64,000 nucleotides of DNA from Caryophanales bacterium (GCA_020633845.1 JACKCW010000003.1:19179-83178); one strand, 5' to 3'. Shown: positions 26,192 to 35,451, numbered from the stretch's first letter. Numbers and translations are program-made. Notes: a model not told the origin generated them from the sequence alone.

Positions 26192-26454
26192 TGAGTCGTA
26201 CCCAGTTTTCTGGACTAATTAATTAAATAATATCACATATTAACCATGGATGCTTCCCTGAACTTTGAGGGAGGCATCCATTTTGTTTTTTCTTTGATTC
26301 TTTTAAAGTTATAATAGCTTATATATTCTGCTATTGCGGTTTTAAAATCATTAAATGTTTTAAACTCGGATTCATGGCCGTAAAACATTTCATTTTTAAG
26401 GGTGCCAAAGAAAGACTCCATAATGGAGTTGTCTAGAGAAAGGGGTACAATCAC
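26192..26454 (-). mobile_element. IS3-family insertion sequence remnant (transposase C-terminus and one end)
   Basis: The minus strand encodes the last 65 or so residues of an IS150/IS3-type transposase: LDNSIMESFFGTLKNEMFYG contains the Glu of the DDE triad, followed by AIAEYISYYNFKRIKEKTKW. About 40 bases past its stop, the minus strand reads GTCCAGAAAACTGGGTAC at 26215-26198, which resembles an IS3-family terminal repeat. The upstream two thirds of the element are gone; sequence changes abruptly near 26440. It marks past rearrangement at the right border of the Rhs island. Confidence 0.75.
26246..26292 (+). terminator. strong hairpin inside the IS remnant
   Basis: ATGGATGCTTCCCT (26246-26259) pairs with AGGGAGGCATCCAT (26268-26281), 14 pairs with one G-U, followed by TTTTGTTTTTTC. 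It would end plus-strand transcripts coming from the orphan immunity gene. Confidence 0.7.
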
Positions 26455-26474
26455 ATATGCTTGAGTCTTTTATT

Positions 26475-28409
26475 TTAGTGTCCGCCGGCTCCGCTTCCCG
26501 GAATTCCTCCTTCACCGCCATTACTTCCAGGCGTTCCGCCACTTCCGATAGTGGAACCGCTATTACTTCCGCCAATCCCAATAGATCCGTAAGTTGTGAG
26601 TAAATCAGATATAGTTAAAGAGGTAATGGTAGTGCCAGAGGAATAAGATCCGCTATAAGACACGCCATTACTGAAACTACCGCTATAAGTACCGCCGCAT
26701 TTAATAGTATAGGTATTTCCTTTTTTAATACTTGGACTGCTGATGACAATCGCAAAACTGCTGGAATAGTTTTTCGGAAGACTAACGGCGATAGAATAAT
26801 CGCTGCCGCCGACATAAACAGTAGAACCTTTAGTAAGAGAAGAGGAAGTAAATGATGCGGCTATTACATACTGAGTCGGATTATCCGGCACTTGTGCCAT
26901 TCCCGATGAGCCTACCGCCACCAGCGTTCCGCCGGTTATATAGAAGTTTCCGTCATAATCTAAAGCTCCGTTGGAATTATCGGTTGGACCAAATACATAA
27001 ACGGTTCCGCCATACATCGAAATATTTCCGTTAGCATCGAGTCCGTCTCCTGAGGCGTTTACGATAACGAGTGGATCGCCACCGAAATGTAGATACATAT
27101 CATCACTGACTTCAGTGTCGCTGTCGGCTCCGCCGGCGGCGTTGATACCATCATCCGATGAAACGACATTAATAATTCCGTCATAGATTTCGATTTTCAT
27201 TCCTTCGATTCCTTCATAACACGATTCGACTGTGACAGTAAAATCATTGCTTAAAGAAGTAGTTTCACTGCCTCCTAGTTGAAGGAAATATTCGGCATGA
27301 ATTCCATCGTCCAAAGTATTTAAAGTAAAACTTCCGGCATAGATTTGTACATCGCCGTTTGAATGAATTGCATCGTCATCGGCATCAACTGTAAAACTGC
27401 CGCCGGTGATTTCGATTAAACTGTCGGATTTAATTCCTTTAACACTTTGTTCGAGGTAATACTTATATGTATATTTTGAAAGACTATCTTTAGATATTCT
27501 CATATATGTAGTACCGCTCTTAATGAATTTAGCGTCTTCATAAAGAGTACCGTCAGAGTCTTGCGATGCATCATATAGAACAAACGTTCCGTTTGTCATT
27601 ATATTATAATTTCCGCTGGATATCTTGACATCGCCCCCAGCATCAATTCCGTCCCCTAAAGTATTTGATGTATAGGTCATATTAGATAGAACTATATCGC
27701 CGCTTTTGGAGTGCATCCCGTCGCCACTTGCACTTTCAACCTCAATAGTCCCGCCCGTAATTGTGACACCTGTTTTTGCGGATATGGCGTGATCATTGGC
27801 CGCTTCCACGATAATTGTTCCCGAGTCCATAATCAGATTCTTTGAAGTGTAAAGAGCGGCCCCTGATTCAATTTCATCGGTTGAAAGGCCCTTGCCGTTT
27901 AAAACCAAAGTTCCACCGCCGGTAATATTAAAGTCGGTTTTCTTTACTACGATAGCGCCGTCGGTTAAGTTGTTTTCGCTATTTTCAATATAATTGGTAG
28001 TCCCGCTGACAATCTCAAGAGTAAAGCTTCCGGCTTCTTTGACATAGAAAGCCGCTTCTTCGCCGAGATAAGTTAAAGAAGCGCTATCTAAGGCCACTTC
28101 CACACTGATATCTTCGCCGTCTATTACCACTTGCGCATTACTCGCCGTTCCGATTATGGCGTATTTACCGGATTCATCTATGGTGATAGTTTCATCGTCT
28201 AAAAGAGCGGATAAATCAATCACGGTATAATCGGTAAGATCTTTAGTCGTGATAGTCGTCGACTCCGTCGTATCAGTCTCGCTCGCAGTGTCTTCGGTAG
28301 AAGGAGTGGTGCTGCCTAAAAACGCATTTGTCGTCGTTTCAGCAGTACATCCCATCAAGGAAAAAGCGAATACTGCACTAAATACTCCCAAAAGAATAGT
28401 TTTTTTCAT
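26475..28409 (-). CDS. secreted carbohydrate-binding beta-helix lipoprotein (DUF4353, Cthe_2159-like)
   Basis: ATG 28409 is chosen (644 residues), with GGAGG 8 bases upstream. A lipoprotein signal ends at SLMGC near residue 21, followed by a Ser/Thr/Glu-rich linker. The body is repetitive with recurring DDAIHSNGDVQIYAGSF, LDDGIHAEY and GDGLDANGNISMYGG units, the parallel beta-helix pattern of DUF4353 proteins, where aspartates bind calcium. The characterised member Cthe_2159 binds pectin-like acidic sugars. A glycine-rich tail ends the protein. It is probably anchored outside the cell to bind polysaccharide. A CotH gene often accompanies it elsewhere but is not seen here. Confidence 0.8.
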   Translation of the reverse strand: MKKTILLGVFSAVFAFSLMGCTAETTTNAFLGSTTPSTEDTASETDTTESTTITTKDLTDYTVIDLSALLDDETITIDESGKYAIIGTASNAQVVIDGEDISVEVALDSASLTYLGEEAAFYVKEAGSFTLEIVSGTTNYIENSENNLTDGAIVVKKTDFNITGGGTLVLNGKGLSTDEIESGAALYTSKNLIMDSGTIIVEAANDHAISAKTGVTITGGTIEVESASGDGMHSKSGDIVLSNMTYTSNTLGDGIDAGGDVKISSGNYNIMTNGTFVLYDASQDSDGTLYEDAKFIKSGTTYMRISKDSLSKYTYKYYLEQSVKGIKSDSLIEITGGSFTVDADDDAIHSNGDVQIYAGSFTLNTLDDGIHAEYFLQLGGSETTSLSNDFTVTVESCYEGIEGMKIEIYDGIINVVSSDDGINAAGGADSDTEVSDDMYLHFGGDPLVIVNASGDGLDANGNISMYGGTVYVFGPTDNSNGALDYDGNFYITGGTLVAVGSSGMAQVPDNPTQYVIAASFTSSSLTKGSTVYVGGSDYSIAVSLPKNYSSSFAIVISSPSIKKGNTYTIKCGGTYSGSFSNGVSYSGSYSSGTTITSLTISDLLTTYGSIGIGGSNSGSTIGSGGTPGSNGGEGGIPGSGAGGH

Positions 28410-28551
28410 TGCGAATCCTCCATTTTTATCTTGATTATAATACTTAATTATCATCTCCACTTTTCTATCACAAAATAATCAATTTATTTTCGAATTACTC
28501 TATTTAAAATCACTGAAACCATCCGAGTATTATTAATAAAGGGAGGAACCT

Positions 28552-29850
28552 ATGAAAAAAATAATTGTTTTTTTGATAATTATGGCTTTGACGCTTACTC
28601 TTAATATTAAAAACGTTAAAGCGGAAGAAAAAGTGGATGAACCTGTTTATTACACGCTTTTAGAATCATCGCTTAAAAACGGCGGTAAAATAGCCATCCA
28701 AAGAGAAAATGAAAACTTTACCTACCGGACGGTCCTAAACGATAAAACCGCGATGACGATTGATTTTGGCGGGATGAATATCGGCTGGGTTAAGTTTATG
28801 GAGTCATCTTCTTATTACCTATTTTTCGGGTCGTTAATGGATGATTTTAATGTTACGAAAACCTATCCTTATATTCTTCGAATAAATAAGGATTTCAGCA
28901 ATTATAAATTATACAAAAATATGGACGTGAGTGGACCCGCTTATTGTCTTTCACTTCTAGAGTTTTCAAGTGGTAAATTTATTGTGACCGAATTTGTGGA
29001 AGGAAGATTCTCTTTTGGCATGTACCTTGGGTATTACCGTCTTTTCTCGATGGATGATGATTTAAATGTCTTATCGTCAATTGATATCGGCGATAAAGAA
29101 TGTGATTTAAGTATCGCTTATGATGTGATTGAAATTAAAAGAACGGATAAAACTATCACCTATTTCGACAGGGAATTTAATATCGTTTCTGATTATGATA
29201 GAGAAGTCACGGAATACGGAACTTTTGAGCTTTTAGCTCCTTCTTTAGTCAACGGAATAAGTTATGATATCGGCGCATCCTTTAATACTCCCGGCGAATA
29301 TATTTTAAACGACGGATTGCACGAAGAAAGAATTGTGCACCTTTACCCGGAAATAAAAGGTGTTAAGGAAGGAGAAGAATACGACGATTATATTGCTTAT
29401 CAGATCTCCGGCGGTAATATTTATGTGAACGGGAACCCAGCCTATTTAAACGGAACAATAGCTGAGGTCGGTTCTTATACGATAACGATTAAAGGATTAG
29501 GAGATTTTGAAGAAATTGTTAATTTTAAAATACTCCCGGCGCTTATATCGTCGATAGAAACTGGTGATTCATTAGATATCGGCGATGAAATACTTTTTAC
29601 CGGTAAGGCGACATTAAACGGCGATGAAATAGAAAGCGGATATACTATTTTAAATGCTGGAGCTTACGAACTTTGTCTTTATAGCGACGGTATCATCGAA
29701 AAAACTGTTTATTTCTCGGTGGCGGAAGAAGAAGTCAAGGAAAACAGTAAAGTTTGGGTTTATATCGTTGAAGGTCTTGCGGTAGTCTCTCTCGGGGTAA
29801 CGTGTTTCTTTATTTTTCGAAGAAAAAAAGTAAAAAAAGCGACGAAATAG
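28552..29850 (+). CDS. surface protein with signal peptide and C-terminal membrane anchor
   Basis: This 432-residue protein is not a family I can name. An N-terminal signal peptide (about residues 1-24, ending NVKAEE) is followed by a soluble extracellular region. Residues about 30-240 look like beta-propeller or repeat sequence without clear motifs, and residues about 245-395 contain two Ig-like repeats of the form ..GxYxLxxxG. A membrane helix (about 400-423) and a basic tail RRKKVKKATK follow. The protein therefore sits outside the cell, anchored at its C-terminus. GGGAGG lies before the ATG. It is divergent from the DUF4353 lipoprotein gene. Confidence 0.6.
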   Translation: MKKIIVFLIIMALTLTLNIKNVKAEEKVDEPVYYTLLESSLKNGGKIAIQRENENFTYRTVLNDKTAMTIDFGGMNIGWVKFMESSSYYLFFGSLMDDFNVTKTYPYILRINKDFSNYKLYKNMDVSGPAYCLSLLEFSSGKFIVTEFVEGRFSFGMYLGYYRLFSMDDDLNVLSSIDIGDKECDLSIAYDVIEIKRTDKTITYFDREFNIVSDYDREVTEYGTFELLAPSLVNGISYDIGASFNTPGEYILNDGLHEERIVHLYPEIKGVKEGEEYDDYIAYQISGGNIYVNGNPAYLNGTIAEVGSYTITIKGLGDFEEIVNFKILPALISSIETGDSLDIGDEILFTGKATLNGDEIESGYTILNAGAYELCLYSDGIIEKTVYFSVAEEEVKENSKVWVYIVEGLAVVSLGVTCFFIFRRKKVKKATK

Positions 29851-29928
29851 TGATGGGTTCCCTCTTTTAATTTACTTTACTCATTTTATGGGTTAAAATG
29901 AGAGTGAAAAAAATTACGGAGGATTTTT

Positions 29929-30684
29929 ATGCCCTATTTTATTTATATTGTGATGTTTACATCAATCGTTCTTTCCGGTCTTTACATAGTCTTCAGCAAA
30001 AGCACAAAACCGCATATTTCTTTAATATTCAAAATCTTATCCAGTCTATCGTTTTTTGCTCTTTCAGTAGCGTCCGCTCTGGCGGTACTCGGCGGAATTT
30101 ATGGTGATGAATTATTATTTATTATTTTGATGTTGGCTTCGGTATTTGTCGCTTTCGCTTCTGATCTCTTTAATGGCCTTACAAGCGATGGATTAATTTT
30201 AAAGAAAGCCAATAAGACAAAGGTTAATGTTGCTTCTGAAATAGTATTCATGGCCTCTTTAGGCCTGGCTATTGCGGCTTCAATAATTCTTCTCGGCTTT
30301 TCTTATTACACTCTTATTTTCTGGCTTATTCTGCTTATTCTCTTTTACTACGTTAATGTTGCGATCAATAAGACTGACTTTGGGAAAAACAAAACTTTCG
30401 TTTTAATATACGGCGCTTTTATTTCCTTCATTTTAGCGCAATCAATCGGCGCTCTTATCTTCAATTCTGTTTCGGATGGATCAGTTAATCAGATAGCTCT
30501 ATTCCTTACTATTGGTTATTCTTTTGTTTATTTTTCCGACATCATCAAATTCAACGATCTCTTTGCGGTTAAAAAAGGCAAAGTTAATAAAAAAGAAGAA
30601 GAATCTTCAGGATACTTTGATTCGGCATTTTATTACATCGGAATGCTCCTTATTGCGCTTTCTATTGCGTTTATCTTCTTCTAG
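29929..30684 (+). CDS. polytopic membrane protein, possibly YhhN family
   Basis: This 251-residue protein has seven or eight hydrophobic helices across its length and a short charged loop near residue 220 (KKGKVNKKEEE). Two stretches, FASDLFNGL near residue 80 and YSFVYFSDIIKFNDLF near residue 193, resemble the acidic helix motifs of the YhhN/TMEM86 lysoplasmalogenase family. The match is weak, so an unnamed membrane protein is equally possible. ACGGAGG lies upstream of the ATG. It is followed by the T-box leader of ileS. Confidence 0.45.
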   Translation: MPYFIYIVMFTSIVLSGLYIVFSKSTKPHISLIFKILSSLSFFALSVASALAVLGGIYGDELLFIILMLASVFVAFASDLFNGLTSDGLILKKANKTKVNVASEIVFMASLGLAIAASIILLGFSYYTLIFWLILLILFYYVNVAINKTDFGKNKTFVLIYGAFISFILAQSIGALIFNSVSDGSVNQIALFLTIGYSFVYFSDIIKFNDLFAVKKGKVNKKEEESSGYFDSAFYYIGMLLIALSIAFIFF

Positions 30685-30717
30685 ACTTGTAAAAATTTGA
30701 TTTTTATAGTACCCTAA

Positions 30718-30960
30718 AAGGGTATATAAAATGATGATGAAGAGCGCGGAACAAGTATGGTATAAACAAGAGAGCGGGGACTGGTGAAAAACCGTTATAC
30801 GAAAACTGGGCCGGAATCACTTCGGAGTTGTTTGGGCGAACTAAAAGTAACTCAAACCGGGATGAACCGTTACATTCAAGACATATGATAGTATGTTTAA
30901 ATAAGTGGTTATGAACGAATAAAATCTTCATCTTGTTTAAGGTGGAGATTTTTTATTTAA
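30718..30960 (+). promoter_or_regulatory. T-box leader, isoleucine-specific (AUC specifier)
   Basis: The leader upstream of ileS shows the T-box pattern. Stem I contains AGAGAGC and CTGGTGAAAAACC. The specifier loop GGAATCACTTCGGAG carries AUC (Ile) at 30816-30818. The T-box element is a divergent AAGTGGTTATGAACG at 30903-30917, where UGGU can pair with the ACCA end of uncharged tRNA-Ile. A terminator follows (AAAATCTTCATCTT at 30921-30934 pairing with AAGGTGGAGATTTT at 30939-30952, using G-U pairs). Uncharged tRNA-Ile would favour read-through into ileS. A small hairpin (30710-30724) lies just before the leader. Confidence 0.88.
30921..30957 (+). terminator. T-box regulated terminator before ileS
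   Basis: A 14-pair stem with several G-U pairs and a 4-base loop is followed by TTTTTTATTT. It is the terminator arm of the isoleucine T-box. Confidence 0.8.
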
Positions 30961-30976
30961 GAGAGAGGTTTTATTT

Positions 30977-33900
30977 ATGTATGAAAAAGTGGATATATCC
31001 AAAAAAGTAACCGAAAGAGAAAATGAGATATCGGCATTTTGGGAGAAAAACGATATCTTCAACGAGTCGATAAAATTAAGAGAAGGTTGTCCGACTTTTA
31101 CTTTTTTCGATGGTCCTCCGACGGCAAACGGCAAGCCGCATATCGGCCACGTGATCACAAGAGCGATAAAAGACTTAATCCCGCGATATAAAACAATGAA
31201 GGGTTATCAAGTCTTAAGAAAAGCCGGATGGGACACTCACGGACTGCCGGTGGAACTGGAAGTCGAAAAACAACTGGGATTTTCCGGGAAAGATAAAATA
31301 GAAGAATACGGGATTGCGCCTTTCATCGACAAATGTAAAGAAAGCGTCTTTAAATATGAAAGTATGTGGGAAGAGTTTTCTAAGAAAGTCGGTTTTTGGG
31401 CGGATATGAAAAACCCTTATGTAACCTACTCTAATGACTATATCGAGTCGGAATGGTGGGCTTTAAAGAAGATATATGAGAAAGGTCTTCTTTATAAGGG
31501 ATATAAAATAGTGCCTTATTGTCCTAGATGCGGAACTCCTCTTGCCTCTCACGAAGTGGCACAGGGATATAAAGACGTCAAAGAAAAAACATGTATCGCT
31601 AAATTTAAATTAAGAGACCTTGACGCCTACTTTTTAGCTTGGACGACAACACCTTGGACACTTCCTTCAAACGTGGCGCTTTGCGTTAACCCATCTGAAG
31701 AGTATTCGCTCGTTAAAGCGGGAGAAGAAAAATATATTTTAGCTTCGGCTCTTATCCAATCGGTATTTAAAGAAAAAGAAGTTGAAGTGCTTAAAACATA
31801 TCAAGGTAAGGATTTGGAATATACCAAATACGAACCTCTTTATGATTTTAAAAATCTTTATGATGATGCTTACTATGTAACCTGCGCTTCTTATGTAACC
31901 CTAACGGAAGGAACCGGTATTGTTCATATCGCTCCGGCTTTCGGACAAGACGACTATAATGTCGGAAGAAAATATCATCTTCCTTTCCTTCAACTGGTGG
32001 ATTCTAAAGGCGAGATGGATGAAGCTACGCTTTGGCCGCATGTCTTTTGTAAGAACGCTGATGAACTGATCATGAAGAATTTAAAAGAAAGAAACTTGCT
32101 TTTCAAAGTTATGAGTGTTGAGCACTCCTATCCTTTCTGTTGGCGTTGCGGAACTCCTCTTGTTTATTACGCAAGAGACTCCTGGTATATTGAAATGACC
32201 AAACTGAAAGAAGAAATGATCGAAAACAATAATAAAATCAACTGGATACCGGATTCAATCGGTAAAGGAAGATTTGGGGATTGGCTCGAAAATATTCAAG
32301 ACTGGAGTTTATCAAGAAACAGATACTGGGGAACACCGCTTAATATTTGGATTAACGATAAAACCAAAGATATGGTTTCCGTTGGTTCCATAAAAGAATT
32401 AAAAGAATTATCCGGATTAATTAAGGACATTGAACTGCATAGACCTTATATTGATGAAGTGACTTGGGAAGATAAAGTAAACGGCGGGACATATAGAAGA
32501 GTGGAAGAAGTTATTGACTGTTGGTTTGATTCCGGTTCGATGCCTTTTGCCCAGTGGCATTATCCTTTTGAAAACGAAGATGTCTTTAAATCTCATTTCC
32601 CGGCTGATTTCATTTCGGAAGCCGTTGATCAGACAAGAGGATGGTTCTATACTCTTCTTGCGATTTCGACCTTAATTTTTGATCAAGAAGCTTTTAAAAA
32701 CGTTATAGTGCTCGGTCTTGTCCTCGATGAGAACGGTCAAAAAATGTCCAAATCTAAAGGAAACAGCGTTGACCCGATGCAGGTATTAAATAAATTCGGG
32801 GCGGATGCGACCAGGTGGTTTTTCTATGAAACATCGGCGCCGTGGATATCAAAAAGTATTAGTGACGACGCGATTCTTGATGGCCAGAAAAAATATCTCA
32901 ATACTCTTTATAATACTTATTCATTCTTTGTCTTATATGCGAATATTGATAATTTTAACCCGAAGGAATATAAACTTGACTATGAAAACTTACCGGCCAT
33001 GGACCGTTGGCTTTTATCTAAACTAAATTCTCTAATCGCCTTTGTGGACGACTCTTTAAACCAGTATAAAATCTTAGAGCCTTCAAGAGCGATTGAAGAA
33101 TTTGTGGAAGAACTTTCCAATTGGTATGTCAGAAGATCAAGAGACAGATTCTGGGCCAAAGGTATGGAAAAAGACAAGATTGACGCTTATATGACCTTGT
33201 ATACTACTCTTGTCGATATCTCTAAACTAGTTGCGCCTTTTTCTCCGTTTATGGCGGAAGAAATCTATCGGAATTTGGTTTGTTCTATAGATAGCGCGGC
33301 CAAGAAGAGTGTTCACTTAACCTCATATCCGGTTGTTCATAAGGAATATATTGATAAAACTCTAGAAGAAGAGATGGACGAAGTTTTAGAGGTAGTACAA
33401 CTTGGAAGAGCGGTAAGAGCGGAAAAGGTTATTAAGAACCGTCAGCCTTTAAGAAAAATGTTTGTCGTGGGCGGAGAAACACTAAACGATTATTACGCTT
33501 CGATAATTGAAGACGAACTGAATGTTAAAGAGATTTCCTATACGGAAGAACTTTCTTCTTTTGTAAAACACAATCTTAAATTAAACTTCCATTCAGCCGG
33601 TCCTAAACTTTCGAAAGACGTCATGAAAGTTAAAACGGCTCTCGAAGCTTTAAATCAAGAAAAAGCTTATGAAAGTTTCCAAAAAACCGGCGAACTTCAA
33701 ATCCTCGGCTTTACGCTTTTAAAAGAGGATCTTATTGTTGAAACCTTGGAAGCCTCAGGCTATGCTTCTCAATCGGACGGCAAAATTACGGTAGTCCTCG
33801 ATACCGCCTTAGATGATGAACTCGTCTTTGAAGGTTATGTTAGGGAACTGGTTTCCAAGATACAACTTGAAAGAAAAGAAGCCGGCTTCGAAGTGGTTGA

Positions 33901-34090
33901 CCATATCAGGTTATCTTTTGTAGGCGATAAAGAATTAATCGAGGTGGCCAAAAAGTATGAGGATAAAATTGCTTCTCAGACTCTAGCCGATAATGTATCA
34001 TATGAGACGCTCTCCGGTTACACCAAAAAATGGGAAATATCTCCGTACCAGATAGAAATCGGGGTAGAAGTAATAAGAGGACAAAAATGA
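30977..34090 (+). CDS. ileS: isoleucyl-tRNA synthetase
   Basis: IleS charges tRNA-Ile. The 1037-residue class I synthetase has the HIGH motif in GKPHIGHVITRA near residue 50, GWDTHGLPVELE near residue 90, an inserted editing domain with TTPWTLPSN near residue 225, and KMSKSKGNSVDP near residue 590. Features such as SHEVAQGYKDVK resemble the type 2 (eukaryote-like) IleS branch, which is often less sensitive to mupirocin. That subtype is inferred from memory of the family. GAGAGAGG lies before the ATG. Expression is set by the T-box in front of it. Confidence 0.96.
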   Translation: MYEKVDISKKVTERENEISAFWEKNDIFNESIKLREGCPTFTFFDGPPTANGKPHIGHVITRAIKDLIPRYKTMKGYQVLRKAGWDTHGLPVELEVEKQLGFSGKDKIEEYGIAPFIDKCKESVFKYESMWEEFSKKVGFWADMKNPYVTYSNDYIESEWWALKKIYEKGLLYKGYKIVPYCPRCGTPLASHEVAQGYKDVKEKTCIAKFKLRDLDAYFLAWTTTPWTLPSNVALCVNPSEEYSLVKAGEEKYILASALIQSVFKEKEVEVLKTYQGKDLEYTKYEPLYDFKNLYDDAYYVTCASYVTLTEGTGIVHIAPAFGQDDYNVGRKYHLPFLQLVDSKGEMDEATLWPHVFCKNADELIMKNLKERNLLFKVMSVEHSYPFCWRCGTPLVYYARDSWYIEMTKLKEEMIENNNKINWIPDSIGKGRFGDWLENIQDWSLSRNRYWGTPLNIWINDKTKDMVSVGSIKELKELSGLIKDIELHRPYIDEVTWEDKVNGGTYRRVEEVIDCWFDSGSMPFAQWHYPFENEDVFKSHFPADFISEAVDQTRGWFYTLLAISTLIFDQEAFKNVIVLGLVLDENGQKMSKSKGNSVDPMQVLNKFGADATRWFFYETSAPWISKSISDDAILDGQKKYLNTLYNTYSFFVLYANIDNFNPKEYKLDYENLPAMDRWLLSKLNSLIAFVDDSLNQYKILEPSRAIEEFVEELSNWYVRRSRDRFWAKGMEKDKIDAYMTLYTTLVDISKLVAPFSPFMAEEIYRNLVCSIDSAAKKSVHLTSYPVVHKEYIDKTLEEEMDEVLEVVQLGRAVRAEKVIKNRQPLRKMFVVGGETLNDYYASIIEDELNVKEISYTEELSSFVKHNLKLNFHSAGPKLSKDVMKVKTALEALNQEKAYESFQKTGELQILGFTLLKEDLIVETLEASGYASQSDGKITVVLDTALDDELVFEGYVRELVSKIQLERKEAGFEVVDHIRLSFVGDKELIEVAKKYEDKIASQTLADNVSYETLSGYTKKWEISPYQIEIGVEVIRGQK

Positions 34091-34329
34091 ATTACGAATA
34101 TCCGCTGGACTATGAAACATACTCGGTTAAAGACATCGAAAAAATAATTGATTTTCTTTCCTATCTTGAAGATAATCTCAAAGTGTTAGATCCGGATACT
34201 TTTAAAAAGAAATACAACATCTACAGAAATACTTTGTCTTCAATAAAAGAAGAAAAAAGAATTGATAAAGAATTTACATCTTTATCTGGTATTTCGATTT
34301 ATAAGACCGCTAAAAAGTTTGGCCTTTAA
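34087..34329 (+). CDS. UPF0223 family protein (YktA-like)
   Basis: ATG 34087 overlaps the ileS TGA by two bases, and AGAGGAC lies upstream, giving 80 residues. The sequence YPLDYETYSVKDIEKIIDFL and the C-terminal GISIYKTAKKF fit the small UPF0223 (YktA) family of Bacilli, which has no known function. It is helical and acidic-basic mixed. Translation is probably coupled to ileS. Confidence 0.75.
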   Translation: MNYEYPLDYETYSVKDIEKIIDFLSYLEDNLKVLDPDTFKKKYNIYRNTLSSIKEEKRIDKEFTSLSGISIYKTAKKFGL

Positions 34330-34551
34330 TCAATAAATAAAACGTCATATGAACAACTTGTGAACGGAATAATGTTTTAAAAAAAAGAATTGTTCATATA
34401 TAATATGGCTATAGCCAAAAAGAAAACACGTAATCAAAAACTTTTCTTCTAATTATTTTCTAAACCAAATAAGTGTTTGGTTTTGGAAAATTGTTTGACA
34501 TATTTATTAGAAAATAAAAAGAGTAATATAATTGCGTATTGAGGAGAAAAA
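34330..34551. other. intergenic region with inverted repeat and two promoter-like boxes
   Basis: The gap contains a perfect 10-bp inverted repeat, ATATGAACAA (34347-34356) and TTGTTCATAT (34390-34399), with a 33-base spacer. TATAAT (34399-34404) overlaps its right arm, followed by a GGCTATAGCC palindrome. A second hairpin lies at 34462-34483 (AAACCAAA/TTTGGTTT). A second TATAAT at 34527-34532 precedes the YlbG-like gene. The repeat could be an operator, and the part between the two promoters could be a short transcript. Confidence 0.4.
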
Positions 34552-34779
34552 ATGATAAAAAGAGTCGAATTATTAATATATTTCAATTATCGAAGTGACA
34601 CATCTACTTATCTTAAGTCACTTAATTTGACAATTCAATATATTAATAAAAAAATGGGATATGCAGTTTGTTACCTAGACGAAGAGAGTTTAAAAAGCAC
34701 CACGGAAAAAATAAAACGGATGAGAGGATTTAAAAAGTACGAGATTTCACCATCGGTTTTAGTCGATCTTCCAATATAA
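34552..34779 (+). CDS. YlbG-like (UPF0298/DUF2129) small protein
   Basis: The 75-residue protein has the pattern of the YlbG family: a short N-terminal strand (ELLIYFNY), then TIQYINKKMGYAVCYLDEES in the middle and a final KIKRMRGFKKYE segment. YlbG-type proteins are small conserved Bacilli proteins of unclear function. GAGGAG lies just before the ATG. It has its own TATAAT box and its own terminator, so it is a single-gene unit. Confidence 0.6.
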   Translation: MIKRVELLIYFNYRSDTSTYLKSLNLTIQYINKKMGYAVCYLDEESLKSTTEKIKRMRGFKKYEISPSVLVDLPI

Positions 34780-34786
34780 AAATATG

Positions 34787-34823
34787 TGACTGTCAATATA
34801 TTTTACTTGACAGTCATTTTTTT
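34787..34823 (+). terminator. terminator after the YlbG-like gene
   Basis: TGACTGTCAA (34787-34796) pairs perfectly with TTGACAGTCA (34807-34816), followed by seven T. Confidence 0.9.
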
Positions 34824-34864
34824 AAGAATTACAATATGATTGTAAATAATTAGGAGGAAATTCT

Positions 34865-35140
34865 ATGGTAAAACTCAGACTTCAAAGATTCGGTGCGGCT
34901 AAAAAACCGTTCTACCGTATTGTAGCAGCGGACGCTCTTGTAAAACGTGACGGACGCTTTTTGGAAATAGTCGGAACATATGATCCGGCCAACAAAAACA
35001 AGGAACTTCAGGTTCAACTTGATACCGAAAAGGTATTGAACTGGTTAAAAGTCGGCGCTCAGCCAACGGATACCGTTAAAAGCATTCTTAGAAAAGAAGG
35101 CGTTCTGAAGGAATTTGCTGAATCAAAAGAATCAAAGTAG
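34865..35140 (+). CDS. rpsP: 30S ribosomal protein S16
   Basis: The 91-residue protein has the S16 signature MVKLRLQRFGAAKKPFYRIV at the start, then DGRFLEIVGTYDP and a C-terminal LKVGAQPTDTV segment. S16 is needed for assembly of the small ribosomal subunit. AGGAGG lies upstream. It is followed 9 bases later by khpA, the normal order in Firmicutes, though ffh, rimM and trmD are not in view. Confidence 0.97.
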   Translation: MVKLRLQRFGAAKKPFYRIVAADALVKRDGRFLEIVGTYDPANKNKELQVQLDTEKVLNWLKVGAQPTDTVKSILRKEGVLKEFAESKESK

Positions 35141-35149
35141 GGTGACTCG

Positions 35150-35401
35150 ATGAAAACAGAATTTGAACAATTGCTGTTAGAGCTGGTTAAACCCCTGGTT
35201 ACTAACCCAGATGATGTTTCAATTTCTTCTTTTGTCGATGTTGATGAATCAATCGTGCTCCAGGTCCTTGTGAATAAGGACGACCTTGGAAGGGTCATCG
35301 GAAAGGGCGGGCGTATCGCTAACGCCATTAGAACCATCTGTTATGCAAGCGCCACAAGAGCTGGCAAAAAGATTAATATTGAATTTGATTCTTACGAATA
35401 A
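35150..35401 (+). CDS. khpA: KH-domain RNA-binding protein KhpA
   Basis: The 83-residue single KH-domain protein has the GxxG loop in VIGKGGRIANAIRTI near residue 48. KhpA (YlqC) binds RNA and in other Gram-positives pairs with KhpB/Jag to affect cell elongation and translation. It forms an operon with rpsP and ends at a short hairpin terminator. Confidence 0.92.
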   Translation: MKTEFEQLLLELVKPLVTNPDDVSISSFVDVDESIVLQVLVNKDDLGRVIGKGGRIANAIRTICYASATRAGKKINIEFDSYE

Positions 35402-35403
35402 AG

Positions 35404-35427
35404 ACAGCCATCGGCTGTTTTTATTTT
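35404..35427 (+). terminator. terminator after khpA
   Basis: ACAGCC (35404-35409) pairs with GGCTGT (35413-35418) around a 3-base loop, followed by a T-rich tail. Confidence 0.75.
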
Positions 35428-35451
35428 GCTTTTTTGTAATATAATTAAGAT

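Noticed and set aside
26396..26581. Small minus-strand frame across the IS remnant and the DUF4353 gene end
   Set aside because: It is a shadow of the glycine-rich tail coding sequence and crosses the junction without homology to anything.
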